Assembly (NCBI GenBank): GCA_964571235.1
Contig: CAZNAI010000003.1
Location: 558,001 to 622,000, forward strand
Direction: 5' to 3'
Source: JACRAV01 sp964571235
GTDB taxonomy: Bacteria > Zixibacteria > MSB-5A5 > GN15 > FEB-12
DNA: 64,000 nt
Positions 52,260-60,590 of the stretch are shown piece after piece (the first letter of the stretch is position 1; the number at the start of each line of letters is the position of its first letter). The notes below the pieces were generated by a model. That model made no database searches. It was not told where the DNA came from and saw only the letters and a program-made list of their open reading frames with translations. The translations under genes and the position numbers were made by a program.

Positions 52260-52480
52260 TGCGCGAGTCCTGTCCGCCGAAGAGTGGGCATCCAGCCGCT
52301 GAATCGGGAACCGCCTGTGATTGTATTTGGCGTCTCGATCCCCGCTCTGCGTCCGCCTGCGGCGGACTTGTCGGGGATGAGATTGTAGGTGTGGCATTCC
52401 TGTGCGACGAAGACGTTCTCGCTTGCCCGTCGTTCGGAAAAGGGCTGACCGGGAGGTCTGCCGCCCACTGGCGATCTGGC
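52260..52480. repeat. Degenerate hairpin repeats in the 405-bp ispE/52627 divergent gap
   Basis: Weak inverted pairs are visible, including GCGTCCGCCTGCGGCGGAC (about 52349-52367) inside a TCCCCG...CGGGGA frame, and a fragment GGGAGGTCTGCCGCCCAC (about 52450-52470) of the GGCAGAC family. I see no gene here. Confidence 0.4.
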
Positions 52481-52626
52481 TCAATGGGTCAATATCCATA
52501 AATTCAACAGCCGTTGAAAGATGTGAGCTCCACATCAATATGAGTTGAGCCATTCGAAACTTCTCAAAATCCACGCCGTTTAAAGGATATAACAGCTCCA
52601 TAATTGGTTCTATCGAGGAGTTCGCA

Positions 52627-54087
52627 GTGATTTCACATTCGGGACATGACGATTCACCAGGAAAACAGTTCATTGGGAATAGACGTAGCACCGCTCGAGG
52701 TGTTATAGTAGGTGGCCTGATGCTATTTGCAATCATGCTAACGCTCGCGGGCGGAGCGATAGTAATGGGATGGATTTCCAATGGACGTGACGGACAATTC
52801 GAACTCGAACGATGGCTTGTACTTGAGCTAACGGTTGGTGCGGTAGTGAGTGCGGCTTGCGGTTATGTCTGCCGCCGGATAGCTGGACAGTTCTCGGGCC
52901 CATCCATTTTGGCAATTCTGGTATTTTGCGTTGGCCTTCTCGAGGCATCAACCATTTTGTCGTTCTCGGAACGATCTGAATCTGGCGTTTCTACTCTGCT
53001 TACATTGCTTGCACCATTTGTCTCTGCTCTGGGCGTGTTAGCCGGCGGATGGCGCCCTAAGCGGCGCCAATTGGCGCTGATTGACAAGACTCGCGAGGTA
53101 CGCCTGAAGGCTGTCATACAGTATGGTGTGCCGGCAGTAGTTCTTGCTACGGCAACCCTGCTTTCAATTCTTCAACTACCAAGACAGGCTATTGAATCCA
53201 CTTCTCTTGTAACCGCCTCAGCGCTCACTCTTGATTTTGTCATTACGATTCCCGCACTCGCGTATCTGCTGTTGGTTCGAACCAAGCGACTGCCGCTCAT
53301 CGCCCTTTTTCCCATCTTTGCCGTGGGATACGCGTTTGCACTGGCGACGATTCCGGCTGAGTACTACACTATTCACAATGTACTTAAGTGGGTTGTGATT
53401 CCGGTTGAATTGCTGTTTGTCGGTTACCTCCTGACACTCGCAAGAAAGATGATCAAGGGCACAGCGGCGGCAGACGCTGATTTTGTAACGCGCTTTAGGA
53501 TGATATCACGGGGCGTGTTAAGCAAACGTGTTCCGGCGGACATTCTCACAACTGAGATTTCGATTCTTTACTATGCGTTTCGCGGGCGAACGGCAGAACG
53601 CGATGAGACCGCGGCCTTCACGGTGCACAAAGAAGTCGGATATCTCACAGTGTTAGGGACCTTGTTGACCCTTTTCGTTATTGAGATCGTCGCCCTTCAT
53701 TACATTCTCATTTCGTCGCATCCTACTCTCGCCTGGATTCTGACAGGATCGAGTATTTATGGATTAATCTGGGTGGTCGGTGACTACCGGGCTATGGTGG
53801 CACGACCGATGCGAGTGACTGAAACATATCTGCAGTTGAGAGTGGGTGTCAGGTGGGAGGCGGATATTGCGCTTGATCAAATTGCTCTTGTCGAATCAAA
53901 CGTGAGTATGAAAGAGCCAATTGGTCGGGGGACTGCAAAGCTTGGGATGCTCAGTCAGAGCAACCTGCATCTCACACTGAAAGAACCGGTAGAGATCGTC
54001 GGGATGTACGGACTGCGAAAGAAAACAACAGACATCTGGTTGCAGGTGGATCGTGCTGATGATCTGTGCAAACTTCTGCGTGCTTGA
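52627..54087 (+). CDS. Hypothetical polytopic membrane protein, two-part
   Basis: 486 residues, not recognised. Residues 1-150 contain four hydrophobic helices (GVIVGGLMLFAIMLTLAGGA, LELTVGAVVSAACGYV, ILAILVFCVGLLE, LLTLLAPFVSALGVLAGGW) ending in a basic RPKRRQ stretch. Residues 155-385 hold about seven more helices. The final 100 residues are soluble with beta character (VTETYLQLRVGVRWEADIAL, IWLQVDRADDLCKLL), like a PH-type membrane-associated domain. The GAGGAG ribosome site is close to ATC-GTG starts; GTG at 52627 was taken. It could be a fusion of two membrane proteins. It is monocistronic. Confidence 0.6.
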   Translation: MISHSGHDDSPGKQFIGNRRSTARGVIVGGLMLFAIMLTLAGGAIVMGWISNGRDGQFELERWLVLELTVGAVVSAACGYVCRRIAGQFSGPSILAILVFCVGLLEASTILSFSERSESGVSTLLTLLAPFVSALGVLAGGWRPKRRQLALIDKTREVRLKAVIQYGVPAVVLATATLLSILQLPRQAIESTSLVTASALTLDFVITIPALAYLLLVRTKRLPLIALFPIFAVGYAFALATIPAEYYTIHNVLKWVVIPVELLFVGYLLTLARKMIKGTAAADADFVTRFRMISRGVLSKRVPADILTTEISILYYAFRGRTAERDETAAFTVHKEVGYLTVLGTLLTLFVIEIVALHYILISSHPTLAWILTGSSIYGLIWVVGDYRAMVARPMRVTETYLQLRVGVRWEADIALDQIALVESNVSMKEPIGRGTAKLGMLSQSNLHLTLKEPVEIVGMYGLRKKTTDIWLQVDRADDLCKLLRA

Positions 54088-54224
54088 GTAACTGTACCAG
54101 AAAGTCGAAAATTAGCTAATCGGAGCACCCGATATATGTCGCGAGGCGGTTCTTCCTTTCAAGCAACCAATCCTCACGATCGGGCTGACTTACTTTTCGG
54201 GCACAGCTTTGTGCGACCCGCAGT

Positions 54225-54305
54225 CTGTCAATCCAGCCAGCGAGGCGAGATTGCTTCGCCGCGTCCTTCGACAAGCTCAGGAAGCCGCGTCTCGCAATGA
54301 CGTGG
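54225..54305. repeat. Nested repeat: CTTCGACAAGCTCAGG element inside a GAGATTGCTTCG...CTCGCAATGACG element
   Basis: GCGAGGCGAGATTGCTTCG (about 54239) pairs with CGTCTCGCAATGACG (about 54288-54302), and between them sits CCTTCGACAAGCTCAGG (54267-54283). A related GAGATTGCG...CTCGCAACGAC pair is at 13460-13492. The 390-bp gap to the aconitase gene contains no supported gene. Confidence 0.65.
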
Positions 54306-54477
54306 TGTAACGCTATCCGTGAGAAATCAATCCGAGATACTACCACACCCCGCAATCCTCTGCCGCTCAACCTAGTCCAATGACTCCGCGCGGCCGCGCA
54401 TTTCCTTGTCTGAGACCCACACTCGCATTATCTTCCCCGCGAGAAATATTTCACAAGCTGTGGCTCGGAGGTCATCA

Positions 54478-57150
54478 ATGGATCCGTTTGGCGCGATATC
54501 AGAACTGAAAACCAAAAGCAAATCTTTCAAATATCACAGATTGCAGGCACTGGCCAAGCATGGTCAGATCGATAAGCTCCCGTATTCGATCAAGGTAATG
54601 CTCGAAGCAGTGCTCCGGTCGGTCGACGGCAAAGTGGTAACCGAACAGGATGTCATCAAAGCGGCGGGGTACAACCCGAAAAAAGTCGGCGAGATCGAAA
54701 TTCCGTTCAAGCCGGCGCGGGTGATTCTGCAGGATTTCACAGGTGTACCGGCAGTGGTCGATTTAGCGGCTCTTCGCTCGGCGATGAAGCGTTTGGGAGG
54801 CGATCCCAAAAAAATAAATCCGCTCATTCCCGTCGATCTGGTGATCGATCACTCGGTGCAGGTCGATGCCTACGCCACCGACGACGCCCTCGCGCAGAAT
54901 ATGCAACTGGAGTTTGAGCGAAACCGTGAGCGGTATGAATTTCTACACTGGGGAAAGAATGCGTTTAACAATTTCCGTGTCGTACCGCCGGCGACGGGAA
55001 TTGTACACCAGGTGAATCTTGAGTATCTGGCGAAAGTCGTGTGGGTGACCAATGGTGTCGCGATGCCCGACACTGTCCTCGGCACAGACTCGCACACGAC
55101 GATGATCAACGGTCTTGGGGTCGTTGGTTGGGGCGTAGGTGGAATCGAAGCCGAGGCGGTGATGCTCGGCCAGCCGCTCTTCATGCTTATGCCGGAAGTG
55201 ATTGGGTTCAAGATGACGGGTCGTCTGCCTGAAGGCGCCACCGGAACTGATTTGGTGCTCACAGTCACGCAGATGCTCCGCAAAAAAGGGGTCGTAAACA
55301 AGTTTGTCGAATTCTGTGGCTCGGCGCTCGATGAATTGACTTTACCGGTAAAAGCAATGGTCGCCAATATGGCGCCGGAATATGGCGCGACGATCGGATA
55401 TTTCCCGGTCGATCAATCGACGATTGACTATATGAAAATGACCGGCCGCACTGACGACGAAATTGATCTGGTCGAGCGGTACACTAAGGAACAAGGCTTG
55501 TTCCGATCTGCCGGCACCGCGCAACCGGAGTTTACTGATCTGCTTGAATTGGATTTAGCGACTGTGGTTCCTTCAGTCGCCGGACCGAAACGCCCGCAGG
55601 ATCGGGTAACGCTCGACAATGTCAAACAGGATTTCTGCGAGTCGTTGACCAAGCCGATCAAAGAGCGCGGATTCGAACTGCCAGTTGCGCAACTTAATGC
55701 AGTCGCCACAATCAACAACGGAAGTAAGTCAGAAGTTCGTCACGGCGCGGTGGTAATCGCGGCGATTACCTCGTGCACGAACACTTCCGATCCGTATGTG
55801 CTGGTCGCGGCGGGGCTACTCGCCAAGAGAGCGGTGGAGCGGGGACTCAAAGTAAAGCCGTATGTGAAGACCTCGCTGGCGCCGGGATCGCGTGTTGTGT
55901 CGGAGTATTTGAAGAACGCCGGCTTGATTTCGTATTTGGATAAACTCGGATTTCAAAATGTCGGATACGGTTGCACCACGTGCATTGGCAACTCAGGGCC
56001 GCTCCCGGAACCGGTGGTGAAAGCAATTACAGACGGCAAGATAGTTGCCGCGGCGGTGTTATCGGGCAATCGTAACTTTGAAGGGCGCATCAATCCGAAT
56101 ACTAAAGCGAATTATCTCGCCTCGCCACCGCTGGTGGTAGCGTATGCGCTGGCCGGATCGGTCGATATCGATTTGACCACCGAGCCACTCGGCACAAATG
56201 ACAAGGGCGAGAAGATTTTCCTGAAAGATATCTGGCCGACCCAGGCGGATATTGTCAAACATGTGGCGTCGAGTGTGACACCTGAATTATTCCGAACGCA
56301 GTATGCCTCGGTCTTCGACGGCAACCCGACCTGGAACGCGATTACATCCGGCAAGAGCGAGATTTTCGCGTGGCCGGATAAATCGACATACATACAGGAA
56401 CCGCCATTCTTCACCGAGATGAAAAAAGAACCGGCCGCGCTTTCGCCGATTTCCGAGGCACGAGTGCTGGCGGTATTTGGTGATTCGATCACGACCGATC
56501 ATATCTCCCCAGCGGGAGCGATCAAGGCCGATTCACCCGCCGGAAAATTCCTTATGGATAACGGTGTGAAGTTTTCTGATTTCAATTCGTACGGTTCGCG
56601 CCGTGGAAACGACCGGGTGATGACACGCGGTACATTTGCCAATATTCGGATTCGCAATTTGATGCTACCAGGCACCGAGGGCGGCTTGACAAAATATCTG
56701 CCGACTGGCGAGACAATGTCGATTTACGACGCGGCGATGAAATACAAATCAAGCCGCACACCGCTCATAATTCTCGCGGGCAAAGACTACGGCATGGGTT
56801 CCTCGCGCGACTGGGCGGCCAAAGGCACGATGCTCCTGGGTGTGAAAGCGGTCATCGCGCAAAGTTACGAACGAATCCATCGCTCGAATCTTGTCGGGAT
56901 GGGCGTACTGCCGCTTCAATTCTTGGACGGCGACTCGCGGGAGTCGCTTGGCCTGACCGGCGAAGAAATCTTCTCGATCAACGATTTTTCGTCGTCACTG
57001 CATCCGCGCCAGGAAGTGACTGTGAAAGTACAGTCGAAAGACGGCAACCGGACTTTCCACGCCCTGTTGCGAATCGACACTCAGATCGAGGTCGAGTATT
57101 ACCGCCACGGCGGCGTGTTGCCGATGGTTCTGCGGCAACTCATGAAGTAG
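54478..57150 (+). CDS. acnA: Aconitate hydratase
   Basis: 890 residues from the ATG at 54478 (MDPFGAISELKTKSKSFKY, with CGGAGG upstream); the frame is open to 54406. It is the AcnA/IRP1 type: domain 1 with GVPAVVDLAALRSAMKRLGG and DLVIDHSVQVD, GTDSHTTMINGLGVVGWGVGG, and the three cluster cysteines in SCTNTSDP and GYGCTTCIGNSG. The swivel domain has GDSITTDHISPAGAI, NSYGSRRGNDRVMTRGTF and AGKDYGMGSSRDWAAKG. It interconverts citrate and isocitrate through a 4Fe-4S cluster. It is monocistronic, with a repeat array behind it. Confidence 0.97.
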   Translation: MDPFGAISELKTKSKSFKYHRLQALAKHGQIDKLPYSIKVMLEAVLRSVDGKVVTEQDVIKAAGYNPKKVGEIEIPFKPARVILQDFTGVPAVVDLAALRSAMKRLGGDPKKINPLIPVDLVIDHSVQVDAYATDDALAQNMQLEFERNRERYEFLHWGKNAFNNFRVVPPATGIVHQVNLEYLAKVVWVTNGVAMPDTVLGTDSHTTMINGLGVVGWGVGGIEAEAVMLGQPLFMLMPEVIGFKMTGRLPEGATGTDLVLTVTQMLRKKGVVNKFVEFCGSALDELTLPVKAMVANMAPEYGATIGYFPVDQSTIDYMKMTGRTDDEIDLVERYTKEQGLFRSAGTAQPEFTDLLELDLATVVPSVAGPKRPQDRVTLDNVKQDFCESLTKPIKERGFELPVAQLNAVATINNGSKSEVRHGAVVIAAITSCTNTSDPYVLVAAGLLAKRAVERGLKVKPYVKTSLAPGSRVVSEYLKNAGLISYLDKLGFQNVGYGCTTCIGNSGPLPEPVVKAITDGKIVAAAVLSGNRNFEGRINPNTKANYLASPPLVVAYALAGSVDIDLTTEPLGTNDKGEKIFLKDIWPTQADIVKHVASSVTPELFRTQYASVFDGNPTWNAITSGKSEIFAWPDKSTYIQEPPFFTEMKKEPAALSPISEARVLAVFGDSITTDHISPAGAIKADSPAGKFLMDNGVKFSDFNSYGSRRGNDRVMTRGTFANIRIRNLMLPGTEGGLTKYLPTGETMSIYDAAMKYKSSRTPLIILAGKDYGMGSSRDWAAKGTMLLGVKAVIAQSYERIHRSNLVGMGVLPLQFLDGDSRESLGLTGEEIFSINDFSSSLHPRQEVTVKVQSKDGNRTFHALLRIDTQIEVEYYRHGGVLPMVLRQLMK

Positions 57151-57162
57151 GCAGACGAATCT

Positions 57163-57472
57163 GTCACCCCGGCGAAGGCCGGGGTCCAGAAAGTGGAAGA
57201 AGAAGAGAAGACTGGATTCCGGCCTACGCCGGAATGACAATGTTGTAGCGCGGGTTCGTCTTTGAACCCGCCATTCGTGGCGCACAGGAATGTACGCCAC
57301 GCACATTGGGAACGGGCAGGCAGGAAGCCTGCCGCGCACGTGAAATCGCGTCTCGACTACGCTCGACGCGTCGGTGGAAAAGATGTCGAAACCGCCCTTC
57401 GAGGACTCAGGACTTCACAGGGGTTTCGACCTACGAAGAACAGTAGGGTGGGTCCTTCTTAGAACCCGCCGT
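57163..57472. repeat. Longest intergenic repeat array (seven to eight elements end to end)
   Basis: In order: TCACCCCGGCGAAGGCCGGG..TCCAG (57163), TGGATTCCGGCCTACGCC..GGAATGAC (57215), GGCGGGTTC-type hairpin (57251-57274), CGTGGCGCACAGGAATG/TACGCCACG (57282-57305), GGCAGGCAGGAAGCCTGCC (57313), GCGTCTCGACTACGCTCGACGC (split GCGTCTCGA / CTACGCTCGACGC, about 57347), GTCGAAAC element with a degenerate CCTTCGA..CTCAGG inside (57381-57436), and a GGGTGGGTCC/AGAACCCGCC hairpin (57445-57470). No gene fits in the 365 bp. Confidence 0.8.
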
Positions 57473-57515
57473 TGATTGCGAAAAAATGTGAATGAGAATA
57501 TGAGAGGAATGAACA

Positions 57516-58547
57516 ATGCCAGTAGCAACACCTGAAATCTATCGCAAGATGCTCGACTCCGCCCAGCAGGGCGGATACGCCTTTCCCGCGATCAATGTGA
57601 CTTCATCGGAAACAATCAACGCCTCGCTCAAGGGATTCGCCGACGCCAAGTGCGACGGAATAATCCAAATCTCCACCGGCGGCGGCGAGTTTGGTTCGGG
57701 CCTCGCCGTCAAAGACATGGCCTACGGCGCGATTGCGCTGGCGGAGTTTACCCATCGCATTGCCGAGCGATATCCGATCTATGTCGGTCTGCACACCGAT
57801 CACTGTGCGCCGGGTAAAGTCGACAAATTCATGTTGCCGCTGATACAGGAAACTGCGCGACGTCGGGCCAATAAACAGGTGAACCTGTTTCAGTCGCACA
57901 TGTTCGATGGATCAGAACTTCCGCTCAAACAGAATATCGAAAAGATGGTCGAGCTGATGAAGCTCTGCAAAGAGAACGAAATTATTCTCGAAGTCGAAAT
58001 TGGAGTTGTCGGCGGCGAAGAAGACGGAGTTGACAACAGCGCGACCGATCATGCCAAGCTGTACACCAGTCCGCAGGATATGATCGAGGTGTACAAGGCG
58101 CTTTCGCCGATCGGCGGACGGTATATGCTGGCCGCGACCTTCGGCAATGTGCACGGTATTTACAAACCCGGCAACGTGAAGCTCAAACCGAAAATCCTCA
58201 AAGAGGGACAGGACGAAGTTGTCAAGCAGTTCGGGCAGAAGGCGTATTTCGATCTGGTCTTCCACGGCGGTTCCGGCTCCGAGCTTGCTGATATTCACGA
58301 AACGCTCGATTACGGCGTGGTGAAAATGAATGTCGACACCGACACACAGTACGCCTTCACCGAGCCGATTGTGGCGCATGTCGACGCCAACCGTGCGGTG
58401 CTACTTCACACCGCGACCGAAGTGGCCGACAAAAAGAAGTTCGACCCGCGCTCGTATCTGAAAAAATGCGAGGAGAACATGGCCAAGCGAATCACCCGCG
58501 CCTGCCAGGACCTGAAGGCGGAAGGGAAGACGCTGTGGAGGGGGTAG
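57516..58547 (+). CDS. fba: Class II fructose-bisphosphate aldolase
   Basis: 343 residues. Zinc-dependent class II features: VGLHTDHC (zinc His and catalytic Asp region), FQSHMFDGSELPLKQNIEKM, LEVEIGVVGGEEDGVDN (Glu and active loop), LAATFGNVHGIYKPGNVKLK (zinc His), and DLVFHGGSGSE and VVKMNVDTDTQYAF (phosphate binding). This is the class IIA (FbaA, E. coli/yeast-like) version. It interconverts fructose-1,6-bisphosphate and triose phosphates. A small membrane-protein gene follows by 9 bp. The ribosome site is AGAGG before ATGCCAGTAG. Confidence 0.95.
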   Translation: MPVATPEIYRKMLDSAQQGGYAFPAINVTSSETINASLKGFADAKCDGIIQISTGGGEFGSGLAVKDMAYGAIALAEFTHRIAERYPIYVGLHTDHCAPGKVDKFMLPLIQETARRRANKQVNLFQSHMFDGSELPLKQNIEKMVELMKLCKENEIILEVEIGVVGGEEDGVDNSATDHAKLYTSPQDMIEVYKALSPIGGRYMLAATFGNVHGIYKPGNVKLKPKILKEGQDEVVKQFGQKAYFDLVFHGGSGSELADIHETLDYGVVKMNVDTDTQYAFTEPIVAHVDANRAVLLHTATEVADKKKFDPRSYLKKCEENMAKRITRACQDLKAEGKTLWRG

Positions 58548-58556
58548 TTCACGACA

Positions 58557-59000
58557 ATGTGGCTGTTATTCTTCACTCCGAATAAGGCTAAGCCACTGAT
58601 TATTGCGTCGATCACTTGGTTCTTGCTGACCCCGGTGAGTGTTGCTCTTGTATTCTTCTTTGCACGGGGTGAAGCGCATGTCATGGCAATTGGATTTCAC
58701 TTTGCCTTCTGGATAACGGTCAGCTGGCTCTTCCTGTTCATGCTCTGGGTGGCACTCAAAGACTTTGCTGGACGAGTTCCTCTTTGGAGTTTCAATCGGT
58801 CAAGGCCAACTTGGTCCGTGGTTTGGACGGCGATTGCGATATTGGCTGTTGCATTTTGTATTATCCCCATTTTGATGTTCCTGGACGGGCTACAGGTGAT
58901 GTCTGCGTACTGGTTAATCGGAGCATGGCTGATATGGAACCTGAGAAGCGTGATTGTTCACCAAGAGGATGTGAATGTTGACCAATTGACTTCCGAATGA
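58557..59000 (+). CDS. Hypothetical four-helix membrane protein
   Basis: 147 residues, not recognised. Four hydrophobic segments: IIASITWFLLTPVSVALVFFF, MAIGFHFAFWITVSWLFLFMLWVAL, TAIAILAVAFCIIPILMFL and MSAYWLIGAWLIW, with basic residues on the cytoplasmic loops (NKAK, NRSR). It starts 9 bp after the aldolase stop and is probably read from the same transcript, though its base composition looks less GC-rich. No obvious ribosome site is visible (TTCACGACA before ATG), so translational coupling is likely. The C-terminus is acidic. Confidence 0.6.
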   Translation: MWLLFFTPNKAKPLIIASITWFLLTPVSVALVFFFARGEAHVMAIGFHFAFWITVSWLFLFMLWVALKDFAGRVPLWSFNRSRPTWSVVWTAIAILAVAFCIIPILMFLDGLQVMSAYWLIGAWLIWNLRSVIVHQEDVNVDQLTSE

Positions 59001-59017
59001 GAGTATATGACTAAGAC

Positions 59018-59095
59018 TCCGTGCGTGGTGGCCGTCCTCGTCCACCACGTTTGTTTGTCGGCGGACGGGTACGACCGTCGACCACAAAATAACTC
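59018..59095. repeat. Compound two-hairpin CACCACG element, inverted copy of 13125-13195
   Basis: GTGCGTGGTGGCCGTCCTCG + TCCACCACG followed by TTGTCGGCGGACGGGTACGA + CCGTCGACCAC. The reverse complement of 13125-13195 has the same two hairpins in the same order with only scattered differences. Confidence 0.8.
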
Positions 59096-59143
59096 GCGTC
59101 CCGCACTTGCTCCCCTCTCATTTCCCCCGTACTTTAGCGGGCT

Positions 59144-60196
59144 ATGAAACTCGGAATAATTGGCAAGCCGCAAAGCGGCAAGACGACCCTTTTCAACGCC
59201 GCAGGCGCGCAAAATCAGGCGGTCGGCGATTTTTCGCAGGCGGTGCATCGCGCTGTCATCAAGGTCCCCGACCCGCGTCTGGCCGCGCTGGCTGAATTGG
59301 TCAATCCCAAAAAGATCACGTTTGCCGAGATCGAACTGCTCGACGCCCCCGGTCTTTCCGGCAAAGGCAAAGATGCGGCCGGGCTTGAGATCAATCAGGA
59401 ACTTCGGCAGATGGAAGCGTTTATCATGGTGGTCGACGCCTTTTCGCCCGACGCCAAGCCCGAAGCCGATATCCGCAATGTGATCGACGAGCTGGTCTTT
59501 TTGGATCAGGTGCTGATCGAGAGCAATATCGACAAGCGCGAGCGGAAAACGAAACTGACCGGCGACAAACACGAACAACATGAAATCGATCTGCTCAAGC
59601 GGTGCCTCAAATTTGTCGAAGAAGGCAAACCGCTGATCGATCTGGGATTGACTGAAGACGACCTCCGCCCGCTCAAAGGGTACATGCTACTGACGCTCAA
59701 GCCGCTGTTGATTGTGTTAAACATTTCAGAAGACAAACTCCCCAAAGCGGCCGAGATCGAAAAGCAGTTTGGGGGAATGGTTCAGACGGGGAAACGCGAA
59801 GTCGCCGTGGTGTGCGGCAAGATCGAAATGGAACTGGTCGCGCTGGCCGCCGAGGAACGAGCGGCATTTTTGGCCGATCTCGGCATCACCAAACCGGCGA
59901 TGGATGTTGTGGTACAAAGATCGTACGCACTACTCGGTCTGATTTCATTTTTGACTGCCGGTGAGCCGGAAGTGCGCGCCTGGACAATCAAAAAGGGGAT
60001 GAGTGCACAGAAATCGGCCGGTGTGATTCACTCCGATATCGAGCGCGGCTTTATTCGCGCCGAGGTAACCGCGTATAACGACTATGTGACATTGAAAACT
60101 CCCGCGGCGATAAAAGCGGCCGGCAAGCAGAGGTTGGAAGGGAAAGAATATATTATCGCCGACGGTGATGTGATTTTGTTTCGGTTTAACGTTTGA
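59144..60196 (+). CDS. ychF: YchF/OLA1-family P-loop NTPase
   Basis: 350 residues. The G1 loop is GKPQSGKTTLFNAAGAQ (canonical YchF has GLPNVGKST), G3 is LLDAPGLSGKG, and the G4-like segment is LLIVLNISEDKLPKA, where YchF proteins have NxxE and use ATP. A coiled-coil insertion follows (KRERKTKLTGDKHEQHEIDLL region). The C-terminal TGS domain is clear: FLTAGEPEVRAWTIKKGMSAQ, AGVIHSDIERGFIRAEVTAY and GKEYIIADGDVILFRFNV. YchF binds ribosomes and the proteasome or redox proteins in known systems; its role is not settled. It belongs to the sub-branch with P-x-S-G-K-T. It is monocistronic. Confidence 0.93.
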   Translation: MKLGIIGKPQSGKTTLFNAAGAQNQAVGDFSQAVHRAVIKVPDPRLAALAELVNPKKITFAEIELLDAPGLSGKGKDAAGLEINQELRQMEAFIMVVDAFSPDAKPEADIRNVIDELVFLDQVLIESNIDKRERKTKLTGDKHEQHEIDLLKRCLKFVEEGKPLIDLGLTEDDLRPLKGYMLLTLKPLLIVLNISEDKLPKAAEIEKQFGGMVQTGKREVAVVCGKIEMELVALAAEERAAFLADLGITKPAMDVVVQRSYALLGLISFLTAGEPEVRAWTIKKGMSAQKSAGVIHSDIERGFIRAEVTAYNDYVTLKTPAAIKAAGKQRLEGKEYIIADGDVILFRFNV

Positions 60197-60207
60197 TTGG
60201 AGTTTGA

Positions 60208-60362
60208 GGGACCCTTCGACAGGCTCAGGGTGAAGTCAGTAGGAGTGCTCAGGGTGAAGTCAGTAGGAGTGCTAAGGGTGAAGTCAAAGAGGGAAGAGTT
60301 GGAAGCTTAGACTTTGACGACAGCGAAATTCGACACGACTTCAGGCTGAGCTTGTCGAAGCC
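60208..60362. repeat. CTTCGACAAGCTCAGG repeats with a 24-bp tandem duplication
   Basis: GACCCTTCGACAGGCTCAGG plus GTGAAGTC (60209-60236) merges into a 24-bp unit, CAGGGTGAAGTCAGTAGGAG+TGCT, present at 60226-60249 and 60250-60273 with a partial third copy to about 60285. An inverted copy, GACTTCAGGCTGAGCTTG+TCGAAGCC, is at about 60338-60362. Confidence 0.75.
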
Positions 60363-60469
60363 TTCTCCTTGATGACACAAAGTGCGGGAACCGTGCGACC
60401 CCCACGGGAGTTGTAGAGAATCCTGTTCAGTTTTTGCGCAGTGTGCCGATATTGTAGACGATAGACAGA

Positions 60470-60566
60470 GGTCAGGTGAGGACGCCTGACGCCACGTGGT
60501 TTGTAGGTCGAAATCCCTTGTCACGCCGAAGGCGTGATCGTCCGAAGGACGAGGTTTCGACATCTT
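60470..60566. repeat. GGTCAGG hairpin followed by a GTCGAAAC compound element upstream of lon
   Basis: GAGGTCAGGTGAGGACG / CCTGACGCCACG (about 60473-60495), then TGTAGGTCGAAATCCC ... GGTTTCGACATCT (60502-60565), enclosing two smaller palindromes (CACGCCGAAGGCGTG, CGTCCGAAGGACG). lon starts 25 bp later. Confidence 0.75.
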
Positions 60567-60590
60567 TTCGCAGATGAATTGAAAGAGAAT

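Noticed and set aside
60534..60590. N-terminal extension of lon by 19 codons
   Set aside because: It overlaps a hairpin repeat, and the LON domain plus ribosome spacing favour the ATG at 60591.
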